A stretch of DNA of 64,000 nucleotides from Salvia splendens (GCF_004379255.2 NC_056046.1:7254001-7318000); one strand, 5' to 3'. Positions 1 through 13,372 are shown, counted from the first letter of the stretch. Numbers and translations are program-made. The notes: generated by a model not told the origin, from the letters alone.

Positions 1-421
1 TCAAAGATTAACAATAAACACCTAAAAACAGACAAAACTTCTATGCAACCTAAACCATATGATGATTCATCCCTCGTAATATTACCGACCTATTAGCAAG
101 CAGAAAATCCTATCAAGATTCATGTGGAAAAAAAGACATTATTATGCTCAGATAATTTTCTCATGCACCACAATGTGTTGTTCATATACAGCCTACCTTA
201 TAAGGGTATACTTCACAAACTAAACTATGTCTGGCTAAAAAATCTGGCTTTCAAGGAATCAAGGATACAGTAGTGCCATGTAATATGATGCTAGCAGAAC
301 CAGCAGAGAATGAACAGCAACTTAGCTAGCTTTTTGTTTGAAAATATTTTGAACATCGAGATATATATTACACTTCATCAAACTTAGTTGAGATTCAGAC
401 TACAATTAATGCAGACATTAC

Positions 422-1703
422 CTGAAGTTTGTCTGGTGATTGTACGATTTTAGAACGCAAACTAGCATTTTCTTGAACGCTTTGAACAAGGGCAAATTCT
501 GCATTAGAGATCTGATAAGAAACGAATAAGATCAGAAGGGTCCTGGTTGATTGTGTCCACACCAGTTTGTAACTTGATGGGGACAGCCCAAAAAACTAAA
601 GCATGTATTCCAATAAAAAGTTAAGGAGTAGGTTATAGGACTTTGCTCAAAATGTGAAAATCACAAAGGAAAATGTAAAATTGTTTGTTAATGGATAATG
701 CAAAACCTCATAAAAATGTATAGTGGATCAGAGTACTCCACATCAGAGAAACCAAGTTAACTCAACAAAGAGACGCGCCAAACAAGATGCCAAACCTTCT
801 CATCAGTTTCTTTGCCCTTCTCCTTCAATTGCTTGATCGTAGTCCTCAACGTCGCTTGATGCTTGTTGAGTTCATCAACTGTCTGATGCAATTCCTTAAT
901 CTTCAAACTCAATTCCTGCACAACCGGCAAGTCCTGCTCTCTTAACTCCTCAATCTCTGCTATCTCTGCATTCAACTGCAATATCCAAAGATAGTTAAGA
1001 CATGTTTGCAGTATACCTATCAAATCCCCAAACAAGCACCAGCGTAAACATCATGAAGCACCTGCAAAATTCTAGCTTCAGCAGCTAGCTTCTGCTGCTC
1101 AAAATGTTCCAGATCGTCGAAAATAGGCTTCAATAGCTCCATTTTTCCGTTCCTAAACATTATAATCAGTTCAAATCATGCACTGCTCCAGTTTCCAACA
1201 GTTATATCAGTACTGAATCATGATAAGAAACTGGTTTGCAATCACCTGTGGAGGTGAAAATTGAGAAGGGCGCTGAGGAAGACCTCGGTGCGGTCAGCCT
1301 CCGGCTTAATCAAGTCTTTAGGGGTGAAGGATTTGGGACACCTAATAGCCGCCAAAAGCTGTCGAAGCTTGACGTACAAATTCATGATCCGAATCGAGTG
1401 CAAGTGGTGTTCGGGGTTTTCGATATGCTCCAGCGCCTCAAATTCCATCTGCTCTTCGTCGTCCCTGGAAATTCGTAATCGATAACTTGAAAACGAGAAA
1501 TCTAGAATTGATTGCAGATTTAGGTTAGGGTATTTAGCTTACTTGAGTATGTCCATGAAGATGAGGATGTGAGAGTAGAGTTTGCAGATGAAGTCGGGGT
1601 CGGGGCGGAGGAGTTCGGACTCCGACACGACGGCGATCTGGGACGCGGCCAGTACTACGACGATTTCGTGGCGGGGAAGCCTGGGATAATCGAATTTCGA
1701 CAT
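422..1703 (-). CDS. NUF2: Kinetochore protein NUF2 (5' half, partial)
   Basis: NUF2 is a subunit of the NDC80 complex, which links kinetochores to spindle microtubules. Five coding exons are visible at 1543-1703, 1246-1464, 1062-1152, 796-975 and 422-511. All have GT-AG borders and join in phase into the first 247 residues. The protein opens MSKFDYPRLPRHEIV and holds the calponin-homology-like head (roughly 1-130, including FEALEHIENPEHH and LLNFHLHR). A heptad-rich coiled coil follows from about residue 160, with the family segment IVQSPDKLQ near 245. Resemblance to Arabidopsis NUF2 (about 440 aa) is clear along the whole stretch. The ATG at 1703 was chosen because the longer frame to 1721 opens with GTG. 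The gene continues beyond base 1, and bases 1-421 read as intron. Confidence 0.93.
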
Positions 1704-2650
1704 TTCCTTCTCCTTGCTCACACCAACTGTTTGTGTTTTGAGCGAAGTGAAGTGAAATTAAATCTGTAGCGCAAATTATTCAAATTGAAATCCATTCAGC
1801 AGATCAAACCCTTGTGGATTTCCCGCTTCTTCTAGAATCTGGATTTAAATTAGTTATTGATTTTTATTTTTATTTTTGCAAAAATTAAAATTATGAAAAT
1901 TTGTTGATGTTTGAACATTATGAGCCCAATCTTGATTCAGACCGGCCCGTTAAAAATAGCGGGTGGAAACATTGGCCCAAATGATTTTTGCTTTACTGTT
2001 CAATACTATGCCCTTTGCAAACATGAGTTTTACCTACGACCACGAAGAACATGATGGTGTACAACACCTGATTTTATGCAAAATCGGAAAAATAAGAAAC
2101 AGATAAGAAAATTATTAGTAGAAAATTATAGTACTTTTTTTTGTTAAAAAAAGGTAAATAGATAGAGACCAATTCCTATAGGCTACCCAATATATATTTA
2201 CTCAATAGTAGTAGTTTTTGGTCTTCAAAATAGTCTATTATGGGAAATACAATTGAAAATAATGGTTTTAACTATCTAAAACAAAATCAAAAAAACCATT
2301 TTGATGATCATAATATTGAAAGCAACTTTTGTCCTCCAAAAATTAAACCAGTCTTACTTTTGTCCCTAGTCACTACCTTATTCTTTTATGGTCCATTCTC
2401 AATCAATTTCTGCTACCACTTTCTACCAAATAAAGTAATATTGTAGTACGTGGTAACAAACATAGAACTAATTTCTAGATTTAACCTATACTCCTGAGAT
2501 ATATTCTACGCTCCTTTATAGCTCAAAAATCAATTGAACAGTCTCATATATAGGAGTATAGTAATACAACACCATTTAACTCGTCTATGATAACATCTTC
2601 GCATAATTTATCAGGCCTATATTACGTAATTGATAATAAATTTAAGTTAT
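1704..2650. other. Left part of NUF2/ARGLU1 divergent intergenic region
   Basis: This holds the NUF2 promoter and 5' UTR, then AT-rich sequence. The 68-codon frame at 2240-2446 has no recognisable content, so I do not call it a gene. No RNA gene was seen. Confidence 0.5.
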
Positions 2651-2713
2651 ACTTCCTCCGTCTTATAAATTTTATCACACTTTAATCGGACACGATTTTA
2701 ATAAATGTAATGG

Positions 2714-3217
2714 TGTTGGGATTCGAGATCGGAGCAAAAACGAAATGGAACAACAAGAACACGAGGATATACGTGGTTCGGCGTAAGCCTACGTCCACGG
2801 GAGAATAACGAATCGATTTACTTCAATCACGATCAAGAACTACAATCATACAACAAGATCACACACTCAAGAACAAGCTACTCCCTCTTCGCATATGAAC
2901 TCATATCACACCGAAGACTATACAAGCTAGTTCCTCACAAAGATAGTGTGTATCTCTCACTCTAGCCATAGATTGTTGTTATGATCCCTCAGCTGATTTC
3001 TTTCTCTCGTTTCTTCTCAATGAGCTCTTTGGATTACGGCAATATTTATAGGGAGTGTAAGATAGAGTAAGATCAGTTGGTGTAACTGATCTCCAACTGC
3101 TCCATGCAACGGCTTCTTGCTCGTTGTAATTGATCCTTCTATTGCCAACCTCTAAGTGCCTCCGTTGAACTCATTGATTCATTGGAGTGTTTGTATCAGC
3201 TCAAAATACTCTTAACA
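2714..3217. mobile_element. Solo LTR (Copia-like) with 5-bp target duplication
   Basis: A 504-bp segment begins TGTTGGGATTC and ends ACTCTTAACA, giving the TG...CA termini of an LTR. It is flanked by the perfect direct repeat AATGG at 2709-2713 and 3218-3222. It contains the phrase ACGTGGTTCGGC...CTACGTCCACGG, which I recognise from plant Copia LTRs. No internal domain or second LTR is present, so it is a solo LTR left by LTR-LTR recombination. It interrupts the MITE at 2652-3582. Confidence 0.85.
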
Positions 3218-3301
3218 AATGGAAAGTATGTTAAAAAAATTAGTGGAATGTGAGTTTATGAGTCATACTTTTATATATTGTATTAGACTATTAGTGTTAT
3301 A

Positions 3302-3491
3302 CTTCCTTCTTCCCAAAAAATATGCCTTCTTTCCCTTTCAATCCATCAAACTAGAATATGCACTTTTTTAATTTTGAAAACATTTTTCTCTTAAACGAGA
3401 TGAGACTCATTCTTCACCAACAATATTTTAATTATTTTTTCTCTATACCTCTCTTTTACTTTATAAATTTTGTATTAAAACCCGTGCCGAA
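3302..3491. mobile_element. Truncated MITE fragment
   Basis: It begins after a TA with CTTCCTTCTTCCC and runs through the same internal text as the MITE at 39317-39538 (AATATGCAC..., then AAAACCCGTGCCGAA). It lacks the right terminal repeat. Confidence 0.5.
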
Positions 3492-3890
3492 TGTGAGTGA
3501 GAATAAGTCAGTGGAATATGAAGCCCACTAAAAAAACGTGTTAAAAAGTAAAATGTGATAAATTTTGTGGGACGAACGAAAATGAAAAAATGCGAAAACT
3601 TTTAGAGAAGAGAGAAGGAGGAGTAATATAATAATTTATTCGGCTAAACTTTAAATTAGGGTTTACTTCTGCGTCCCTCTCGTTACGCGGATGAACAGAA
3701 GTCCAATCTTCAATAATCTTCTTCTAAGGTGGTTTTCATTGAAAATTCTCTATTCCTTTACTCAATAATTTGTTCAATCCAACTGCTCGACAAAAACTTG
3801 TAGCTGGTTCGATTCATTTGGTTTTGATTTTCCCCTTTAATGGGTAATTGATATAGCATCTGAAAGACTCAATTTCTTCGACAAGTGAAG

Positions 3891-6800
3891 ATGGGAAGAG
3901 AGAGGCAACTGTCTCGGTCGCCGTCGCACCGTAGAAGGCACTCGCCATCGCCTTCTGAGTCGAGGTATGGACGCCGGAGCAAAAGAGAGAGAAGCAGATC
4001 CCCTTATTCCCATAGCAGGTGATACCCTTTTACTTATACTTGCTGGTCGATTGTGTATCAGTGATTTGTATTTTTTGTATTTAATTTTATTTGCTTATAA
4101 TTTAATCAATTAATATTGATTTTAATAAGTTTTTATAAGCTTGTGTTGAGAGGACAGCTCCGGCTATCCACTTTATTGATCAAACCACTGTGAATTGATA
4201 TCTGCATAATCAATTGTTACAATATTTGGTTTATGGTTTTTTATACCAGGTTTTGGGTGCTTTTCGGTGCCATTACCAATAGTGATGTAAATATTTTTTG
4301 ACAGGAAAAAGAAAGAAAGACCAATCTCTATTGGATTAAGTTAGGGTAGCTTGATTGAAATTGAATATGATCATGTTATGTAGCGGGATTAGTTGTTCGA
4401 GGGATGGTTTTAGTTCAAAGGAAATCCAAAACCTTTTTAAGGTTCTCCAGTTATTTTGTTGATATACTCAGTTCCGACTCTTTCCTGGACTATTTTGGGG
4501 GTCCAAATTTTAAACATTATATCCTTAATAATTGCTCATCATATTGGTTTTATTTGTTTTAGATGATCTAGCAGATGCTTACGGATTGTGTATCTTTGGT
4601 GTCCTTGTGCCGTGTTGCTGCCTATGAGAGTTTTCGCTTTCCATCGGCACCTTGATATTCTTCATGCTTATGGTTGTTGACTTGATGATCTATCCTTTTG
4701 TAAAGATGCTAAATTTTAATTTTAATGGCTTATACATTCCCATGCTGGGAGTTTACATGCACCAAACAAAATTAGAAAGTGAGATACATTCTCTCTAAAA
4801 CATAGGTTGAATGCGGTAGTCAAGATCATTGATCTTTGAGAAATCTAGTAAAGAAACAATGGCTCCTTTTGACTGAGAAGTAAGCTGGTGATGGGTGCCG
4901 TTGGTGTTATTTCACTGCTCGGTTGTGATAATAGCAGTGTCTTATGGTAAAAGATGCAGCACCCAGTTTATTCTTTGCAATGTGTGAGGTAACTGTACAT
5001 GCTTTCGGTATAGATGTAGGAAACACGGGGATATGAACAGTTTGAAATTAATAGTCTCTCTCAATGCTCAACTACTTCATTGTATTCTACAGAAGACAAA
5101 AGCATTCGTTATCTTCTCGACACAAAAGTCGCTCTCCCACTCCTAGACGCCGTAAAAGCCGCTCACCTACACCAAAGCGGAATGAAAGACAAAGAAAAAG
5201 GAGCACTTCTTCATCCCCTTTAAGTGCATCCCCACTTACTGGTACCAAAGAGATGAAAGATGCAACTGTAAAATTGAAAACAGAGGAAGAGGACAAGAAA
5301 AGGTATAATGATTACATCTATGATCTTTTTCCTTATATATTCACCTCCTTACATGATTTTATGTACCATAGTGATGTGAACTGTTCTTGAATCTAAACTT
5401 TCATAATTCGTACATCATAATGTGGACTTCATAATATTCCTGAATTGGTTCCACCCTAGAGGCTGATGATGGAGGCCTGACATATACACTATCAGTAACT
5501 ACTAACTAAGTTTTTTGGAGATAACTTATACAGTCAAGAGGCTATAGTTTCAACATATGAAGTCATTTAATTTCAATGCATGCGATGATTAGGTCCCTTT
5601 GTTACCAAACATGGCTGTTTCTAAGAGTTATGGTATACATTGTATGAGCATGAATACTTGAAATCCTAAACACATATTCTCTTTCATTCCAGTCCAATTG
5701 TTATGACTTTTCGATCCTTTTCTTTTGTTCATTCCTTCCTTTTCTTCTTCAATAGATACTATCGTTTCTAGTTTTTCCTGCAGTCTTTGTTCATTTGTTA
5801 TTAAGTATTTCCTGGTATTTGCCACATTGAAAGGACACACATAAGTTTGCAAGAGGGTGACGTGTTATGGTCATATGCTTCTTATCTTTTGTTTTTGCAT
5901 GAGTTTTTTTCTTGAGATTATGAATTGAAAATATATATTGTTTTCTGGTCTATCTGGTGCTAGTAGAAGGTTTTGTGCTACTTTTCAATTCTTTGTACAT
6001 ATATGATAAATTATTTGTTTTTTATTAATTTCCTTCTATCTTTGTTATGAATTGGATGGTTGTCTTTCTTCAACTCATTCACGTATTGCAAGAAATAAAT
6101 TTTGTGATCCTAGACTAGATATGCAACTGAAAAAGAACAAGGAACAAGATACTGTTCATGGAAGTTGAAACTGGGTGCTTCCTCTGAGCTTGCTCTTGAT
6201 ATCGATAGCTCCGCCTTTGATCGGTTTTGCTTATTGTAGCTAATTGTGAAATACTACTTATTTAGAGAGAAGTTTGGTCCGGTCATACATCATAACCCCT
6301 TTGTTTCTTTATGCATAAAAAGACATTCTAGACTTGTCATCAACTCATACCCCATAATCTATTTTTGTTGATCTTCTCAATTCGTAAATGTGCAAATCGA
6401 GGGATGCTAGACCTGTTATCACTGCTTAGTAAATGTGTAGAAAGCTGATTCAGCTCTATGGTTTATGCAATTTCTACTAAAAGGGCTAAAGTGTTTCAGC
6501 AATTAGTACTGGAACTGCCACTCTTTTCTTGACGCTCTTCTCCACAGGATTAATTGAAGGAAGTTTCTGGTATTGTTTATTTTGATGGTCCATTTGGTGC
6601 CTCGTTAATCTACTGTTCACCAGATATGAAACTGAAATATTTTGGATGAGGAATCAATTAGAGGTATGCTGTAAAGCATAAGCATATATATCATTGTGCC
6701 TTTTTCAAACTGGAGGTTAGTTTGTAATTTGTTTTAGTTCTGAATTTATGGAACCGTGAAGACCAGCATTGGCTGTATGACTTTGTCAAATCTTTTGCCT

Positions 6801-7989
6801 AACAGTAAAAGGAATAGATCGTTGTAGTTTGCTTTTGAGGGCATTTGACTCCTTTGAGAACTAACTTCTTCCTTATCAGATCAGTGGCTATTTTTCTTTT
6901 GACATTTTCTACTGCTTTACTAGGCGTCAGCAGGAGTTAGAATTAAAACTAATAGAAGAAGAAACGACAAAAAGAGTGGCAGAAGAAATTCGAAAGAAAG
7001 TTGAAGAGAGCTTGAATTCCAAGGAAATCAAACTTGACATAGAGAAGCGTCTGGAGGAAGGTAGGAAAAGACTTGTTGCTGAGGTTGCAGCCCAGCTTGA
7101 AAAAGAAAAGGAAGCAGCTGTTATAGAGGCCTCGAAAAGAGAGGCAAGTATCTATTCTTATGTTGTGTGATAATTCTTCTCCCATTTATAGTTTCTAATT
7201 GTTTTACAGATTGTTCCTTTGGTGACAGATGCATGTGTTTTGGGGAGTTATGGTGGTTGACTAGTTACTCATTAGCGATTGGAGTCATGTGATATTTCTT
7301 TCTATTTGCCTTTTTAATATCGAGGATTTAACAGGGAGAGAAATATTAATACCCTTTTTCTTACTATTGTATTGCATGCAAAACCTGATATTTGGAGAGA
7401 GGTTCTAACCTAGCTTCTATTAGTTTGATTCGACTTTGGTCTAGATTTTAAGATGCTTACATCTCTAACTACCTGAGATTCACTGTTGATTGTGCTTCAT
7501 TCCGGGTCAAAGTATGTTTGGTCGCACGTCATTTATGCCTTTTACTACAACGAGTACAACAGTAAACCATTGAACATGATATATAGTGCCAATTGTAATA
7601 TAAGCTGTGGAGAAATTAGATGTTAGACAATTGGTGCTCTTCTGTTGACTCTAATTATTATTGCATATATTAGTTTCTACGTTCTTCGAGGCTATAGATA
7701 AATAATTTGGGAACTTGTACAGGAACAAGCACAAAGAGAGAAAGAAGAGCTAGAAAGGATGCTGGAAGAGAACAGACGGAAGGTAGAAGAAGCTCAAAGA
7801 AGAGAAGCTTTGGAACAGCAAAAACGCGAAGAGGCACGTTATAGAGAATTGGAAGAACTTCAGAGGCAGAAAGAAGTCGCCTTGCTAAAGAAAAAACAAC
7901 AAGAGGAGGAAGAACGAGCTAACCAAATGAAGTTATTGGGGAAGAACAAATCGCGTCCAAAGTTGTCCTTTGCGCTAGGTATGAAATAG
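3891..7989 (+). CDS. ARGLU1: ARGLU1-like arginine/glutamate-rich splicing coactivator
   Basis: This is the plant counterpart of ARGLU1, a nuclear protein acting in splicing and transcription coactivation. Four exons: 3891-4018, 5093-5302, 6924-7143 and 7723-7989, encoding 274 aa (human ARGLU1 has 273). Residues 1-85 form an Arg-Ser domain (SRSPSHRRRHSPSPSES, then KSRSPTPRRRKSRSPTP). Residues 113-250 form a long charged helix rich in Glu, Lys and Arg. The C-terminus LLGKNKSRPKLSFALGMK is the family signature. The third intron appears to start with GC (GAG|GCAAGT) rather than GT; the only alternative GT, two bases downstream, shifts frame and hits a stop. The ATG is the first in frame after the 5' UTR. 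Related plant loci are annotated as At1g10890-like; the function here is inferred by homology. Confidence 0.9.
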
Positions 7990-8608
7990 CAAATGATCTA
8001 TCTTTTCTCTGTTTTGGGTTGATTGTTTCTAGGCTCTAGTAAATTTTGGGGTGGGTGCGAGGGGGATACCTATAAATGCAATGTCATCTCTTGTGACTTA
8101 TCAATATAAGACTGTCCTTCACATTTATGCATTTCGTATTGCATTTTTTTATGGCATCCAACTGCCATTTATATCAAAAATCTCGTATTGCTTATTCAAT
8201 CTGCTGTGTCTCTATTGCTTATTCATTCTATTACAAAATTTTCGTATATTATGAAGTTTTGCACTTTATTTCCTAATGAATAGAGATTATTGATGTTATA
8301 GTGAACAGTAACGTGTCTGTTATTATGAGTTAAAATTACGACATAACTAATAACTTGAAAATAAATTGTCTAGACGAAGATCTTGAAATCTACTTGGCTT
8401 AAAAAACAACTGATCAATTAATAAACTTCAACCCAGAATCCGAGCATGCTATCAACCACAACTTTTCACAGTAAAACAGTTATATATCCAATACAGTTTA
8501 CGAATCCACTCGATGACTAAGTTAATTGCCGAGTTAATTATCGATACATAAGGTAAAGAACACAAGAATCTTAAATATGCTTCAACTTGGTGATCCCAAG
8601 GTCTCTGG
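7990..8608. other. Convergent 3' spacer ARGLU1/PIP5K
   Basis: AT-rich 3' UTR and spacer between two convergent genes. The 67-codon frame at 8051-8254 has no recognisable content. No transposon ends were seen. Confidence 0.5.
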
Positions 8609-11600
8609 TTACGGTTGGACAGGAAAGATTTTCTCTAGAAAGGTAATAAACCGTTTTGAATAAATCTTAGGCTCTACAACAGAGATTGCCAGAGGGTCGA
8701 ACTTGAGAGATTTACAAGCGTGTTCGATCTTCTTTTTCATGTTGTATTCCTGTAATATATCGATTATGCCAAGGTAAAGAACCACGTCGTACACCTCAAA
8801 GAGTTCGGTTTCAGCATTATCGATCTCTGCCTGCAAAATTTTGTGATTAGCCTGAGCTGGCATGTTTACTCCTAATTGCACCCTCAACCTGAAAATTCAA
8901 ACACAAATAACACCAGGTCAATCAAATCACCACCATAGTTATAATGTTTACAAGAAATATAGAAAAGAAAAATATTATTAGAATTATCCTGCCTAATGTC
9001 ATCTGGTGGTTTCCTACATGAATTCAACAAGTAGGAACTAGCATACTGCAAATGAGCTGCTAAAGAAAATTGCATTCATGGAAGCAAAAAATTTGGATGT
9101 GCAGAAACTCAAGTCACCCTCCTTGTAACTTTAACGATTCAGCAGCACGACTCTGAACGTATATAAGAGGAAATTACCTTCCAGTACCAGGAAGAAGAAG
9201 ATCGACTTCTTTGTCGCCGATAGAGTATGCTTTCAATGTATCACCCCGAATGTGAGGACCTGGTGCAATGCTGACAGAACCAGGCTCATGGGTGACTAAG
9301 ACCAAACCCCTGGGAGGAATTAGGATATCTCCTTGGGAATTCACACCTTCAGAAGGAAACTTTTATCAAAATTTGACGATTCAAATTGAGAAATTTGATA
9401 CAACAATCAACAGCCAAGTTTCCTCTACTACAAATAGGGAAAAGGTACAAATCGTGGCCAGTGTTCGAAATTTTCATAATCTACTACTCAAAGATAATTG
9501 GTATCAGCACTGACTTTTGACACTAAAAAGTATAATCTTGGTCAAAGAACCAAATTCAACAATTAAAGAGATTTCTAATCAGCCTAAATCTTTCCTCAGA
9601 ACTGAAACTCACCATCAGTGTTATTGGTGTTCTCAGCATTGGGTTGTGAATCAGGAGGCTCTAATAGCGATCTTAGATGTTCGGGTGCTCTAAAATGCAA
9701 GCCCAAGAGAAGGCTATAATCTATTATGTGTTGAGATTCCAAGAATGCAGAATCAAGAGATAGTTGCCTGTGACGATAAAAATATAAGAGAATCATTGTT
9801 AGAAATGCAAATACATCATTTGAGCAGAACAAGCAGAGGACCAACCAAAAGCATAAAAAATGATTCTATTGTCGATTGGATGCACATGGCTACTAGATAA
9901 CAAAAAATACCTCAGCTAATTGAAGTCTTATCTGCTGAAAATGCTAGAATGCACTCAAAATTAGACAAACATGTGGAGAAGATGTTGAAAAATGAATTGG
10001 CATCCTTGTCAAGGAGAATAAATGAATTAAACATAAATTTTAATGATTTTCTATCCATTTTGTTCTTGCTAATCCAATAAACTTGACGCCTTTTCTTGAA
10101 ACAACCCTATCTCTCTCAATCCATAAGATCAGGATCTCAACTGCAGTCACTACCATTAGATATGAAGGATGCTCAATATCTTAACCGTATAATTAAGGTA
10201 AAATAATCTTATGCAGTTATACCATTATTCAGACAGTCATTATAATCCGGATATTGAATAAACAAGATGGTCATGGTACTTTAAGAATGCAACATATTAA
10301 GTCTTTACATCCCATATACAGTTCTTCACAGTTTGTGGGATACCAAAGCACTACGTATTACTGTCTTATATGCATGCAAAAGAAATCAAAGAGTTTCCTG
10401 AAGGAAGATATAGTATAAGGATCAGAGTCCACTTGTCAATGATATTAGTGAACTTAACTGAAACAAAATTAATTACATAAGAGAGGCTGAGGCTTTACCT
10501 AAAAAGTGCCTCATGCAAGGACCTGTCCATATGAAACTCATAAGCCAAATCAAGATCTTTCAATGTAGTGGTCTCATCAATCATATCCTTGTTTGTAAAT
10601 CTGCCCTGAACTGAGCCCTTCAAATCATATCGACGATGTATTCTTAATTCAGTACAGAACATATTCCCCATGACCACAAAGCGGACCTGTAAATGGAAGT
10701 TACTGCAATATAATGAAAAGTGGCATTTCTCCTGATATCAAAACTGAATCTATCTAGCAAGAAACCGGCCGTATTCATGGATAATAACCTTTTTTCCATG
10801 TTTCAATGTTATCCGGTGTGTCCCAAAGAACTTAGTAATGAGTGTGTTGTCATGTGCTTGTACATGAATATAATACTGAGGCAACATCTTCAACAACACC
10901 TGTGCAACATTGAGAAGTAGTAGTCAATTAAATTTGTAAACTAGGGTGGAACTGCAATTTAGTTAGCAAACTGATACTGAAAACAAGAGATCAGTAGACA
11001 AATACAATAAACAGTAAAAAAACCTCCATATTCACCACATTAAAATCTGTATAATTAGAAGATTTCATAACCAGTACTCCAGACCATTCACCACTATTTA
11101 CCATTAGTAAGTCAAAATAACACCATTTCTTGGTTTATGGACCCATAAACCAATAGTTAAGTTCGTGTATATAGGATCTCCAATTTCTTCAATCACCCTT
11201 TGAGCATCTAGTGACAGTCTCAATATAAGTGCGAACAAGGGCTAAGCGTCATTATTATTATATAGCCATTATTCATATCATAATGAGATAAAACGCAAAA
11301 GAAACATGCAATTCAGGAAACCCATTCCAATGTGTCACCTTAAGCTCAGATTTTTTCAGTGTCTTGATTACGAATCTATCATCATGAGAAAGATAGAAAA
11401 GGCTTCCACTTTTTCCAGGGGAAGAAAGCTCTCTCAGACCATCATCGCCGCATATGGACATCATGTAATCCGCAGCATTTAGCTTGAATAACTCTCTCAG
11501 ATTCCTGAAAATGAGACCCATGGGGATGGATACAGTCACTGAAAAAGTGCCATCCAACTTACAAAAGATTTAAAAACAGAAAGTGCAGGGTGTTAAGAGT

Positions 11601-13352
11601 AAAGGAGAAATCAACTCAAAACCTAGAAACAGGAATAATAATTGAATAAACACCAAATCCCAGTTAAACACGAAGAACAATCAAAAAGAGAAGCTCCATC
11701 CTTCCCAAGCACGAAGCATTAGAATGTACATACCTGAAGACCATGGGACAATAGTCCTTCCAGTAAAAGTCTATAGAATGGTGTGGGGGAGTCAATCGGG
11801 AACCCTTTCTTGGAAAATACATTCTTATTCTTGCTTGTTCTCCAAAATCAGATGATCTGACTTCCCGCATAGGAACTGGTGTGATCTTTCCAACAGTATA
11901 CCTGTCAACTTCACATAAGATATTTGAATTAGGTATCCCACCATTACATACTGCTTTGTAGCAGAGTCTTAACAATGAAACCATATTTTTGCATACCTAA
12001 TACCAAGTTGCAAGCTAAGCATCAGATAATAGCTCCTGTGTCCTTCAAAAATGTTCAAACATGATTTCTTTTCTACGTCTTTTGCAAATTTGAGACGTTG
12101 TTTACTTCTATGAGATAGTTTGGATATATTTTTAATTCTTTCTTTCATAAGAACTCCTTGCATGTATTCCCTCTCATATGCCACAGTCTTGCTGTCTGGA
12201 TATTCAGTTTGACCATCTTGGGAGCCATAAGATGTGATGCTGACTGATCTATCAAGTGGCACCATTTCTTTCATCGAACCAGTGCTGATCAGATCGTCAT
12301 TCAGAAATGTAGTTTTACGAGAAAACCCGCCAGAACCCCTTCTAAAGCTATATGATATTTTCTCAGATAAACTTCGCTTTACACTCGGTAACACAGGTTC
12401 ATCTAAATGATCTGATGGCAGCTGAGATAGCAATTTACTTCTCTTGTCTTTGTTCCTTTCAAGATCAAGTTTGCTTAGATGCTTATTTCCGGCAGGATAA
12501 AATGTTCCGGATCCATCCTTCAGCCCTTTCGACCATGTTCCAAAATAATAACTTCCATCAGAAAATCTATAGCAGCCTGACCCATCTCTCAACCCGTTCA
12601 GCCAAAAGCCATCAAAAAGATCTCCATTAAACCACTTCATAACTCCTCTGCCAGACATCCTCCCATTTTTCCAATTCCCAATATATATGTTATCATTACT
12701 CCACGCATACCTACCACTGCCTTCCCGCACTCCCTCTCTCCAGCAACCATCATAAAGGTCTGAATTTGAATACTGCTTCCGTCCAATGCCATGTTGAGAA
12801 TTCATCTTCCAAGAACCTCTGTACATGGAACCATCAGAACCAATAAAAGTTCCAAAACCATGAAGATAACCTCCAGAAAAATCACCATCATATACAGCCT
12901 GTGAGGCCCAACGGATCTTCCCTTTCCCTGCCATCTTCCCATCTTCCCAGTCACCTTCATAAATGGTTCCATCTAACCATGTATACTTACCTTTTCCATG
13001 GGGAATCATTCCTTTAAAAGCACCACGATACACATCTCCATTTGCAAGAACATATTCAGAGCTCCTGCAAATAAAGATTACTAATAAGTTGGCACCCGAC
13101 CTCCCTTATAAGCAAACAGAGCTCTTAACCTCGTTTATAGCTTGCTTGAGAATCAAAAGGTTTGCAATTTATACCTCTCCTCATTTTCCATGAAAGAGTG
13201 ACTGACTCCTATTAGAGCTAACTGCAAAAACATTTAAGACAATAAGAACCAATTCTAGGTAATTCAAATAGAAAAAATTCTTTCACAATCATCTACCTTT
13301 CTTCAGTGATGTTATGGCTTCTCCAGTGGTGTATCCTGATAGGAAATGGCAT
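8609..13352 (-). CDS. PIP5K: Phosphatidylinositol 4-phosphate 5-kinase with MORN repeats
   Basis: This enzyme phosphorylates PI4P to PI(4,5)P2 at membranes, acting in vesicle traffic, cytoskeleton control and signalling. Nine exons: 13297-13352, 11997-13064, 11734-11901, 11339-11504, 10789-10899, 10499-10686, 9613-9767, 9178-9346 and 8609-8888. They sum to 786 aa with every junction in phase. Residues 31-200 carry eight MORN repeats (YRGAF, YEGDW, YDGDF, YRGSW, YDGCW, YIGNW, FDGFW, YFGTW). A variable Ser-rich linker follows. The kinase domain, from about 360 to the end, contains [32 protein letters not shown] and the terminal [17 protein letters not shown]. The MORN part recalls Arabidopsis PIP5K7-9 rather than PIP5K4-6, but I am unsure of the orthologue. 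A 5' UTR intron probably spans 13373-13753. The N-terminus is the least certain part, because a possible 47-bp alternative exon lies at 13175-13221. Confidence 0.92.
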
Positions 13353-13372
13353 GTATTCTTCCGATTTCAAAC

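Larger units (their letters stand above)
2652..3582. mobile_element. Old Stowaway-like MITE, split by later insertions
   Basis: The left end CTTCCTCCGTCTTATAAATT follows a TA. The right end near 3555-3582 reads as a diverged inverted copy (gataaattttgtgggacga). CTCC(C)TCCGTC termini flanked by TA are typical of plant Stowaway (Tc1/mariner) MITEs. A solo LTR and a second MITE fragment lie inside, so this is the oldest layer. Right boundary approximate. Confidence 0.5.

Noticed and set aside
1236..1769. Plus-strand frames opposite NUF2 exons
   Set aside because: They are antisense shadows of exons that match NUF2 with correct splice sites.
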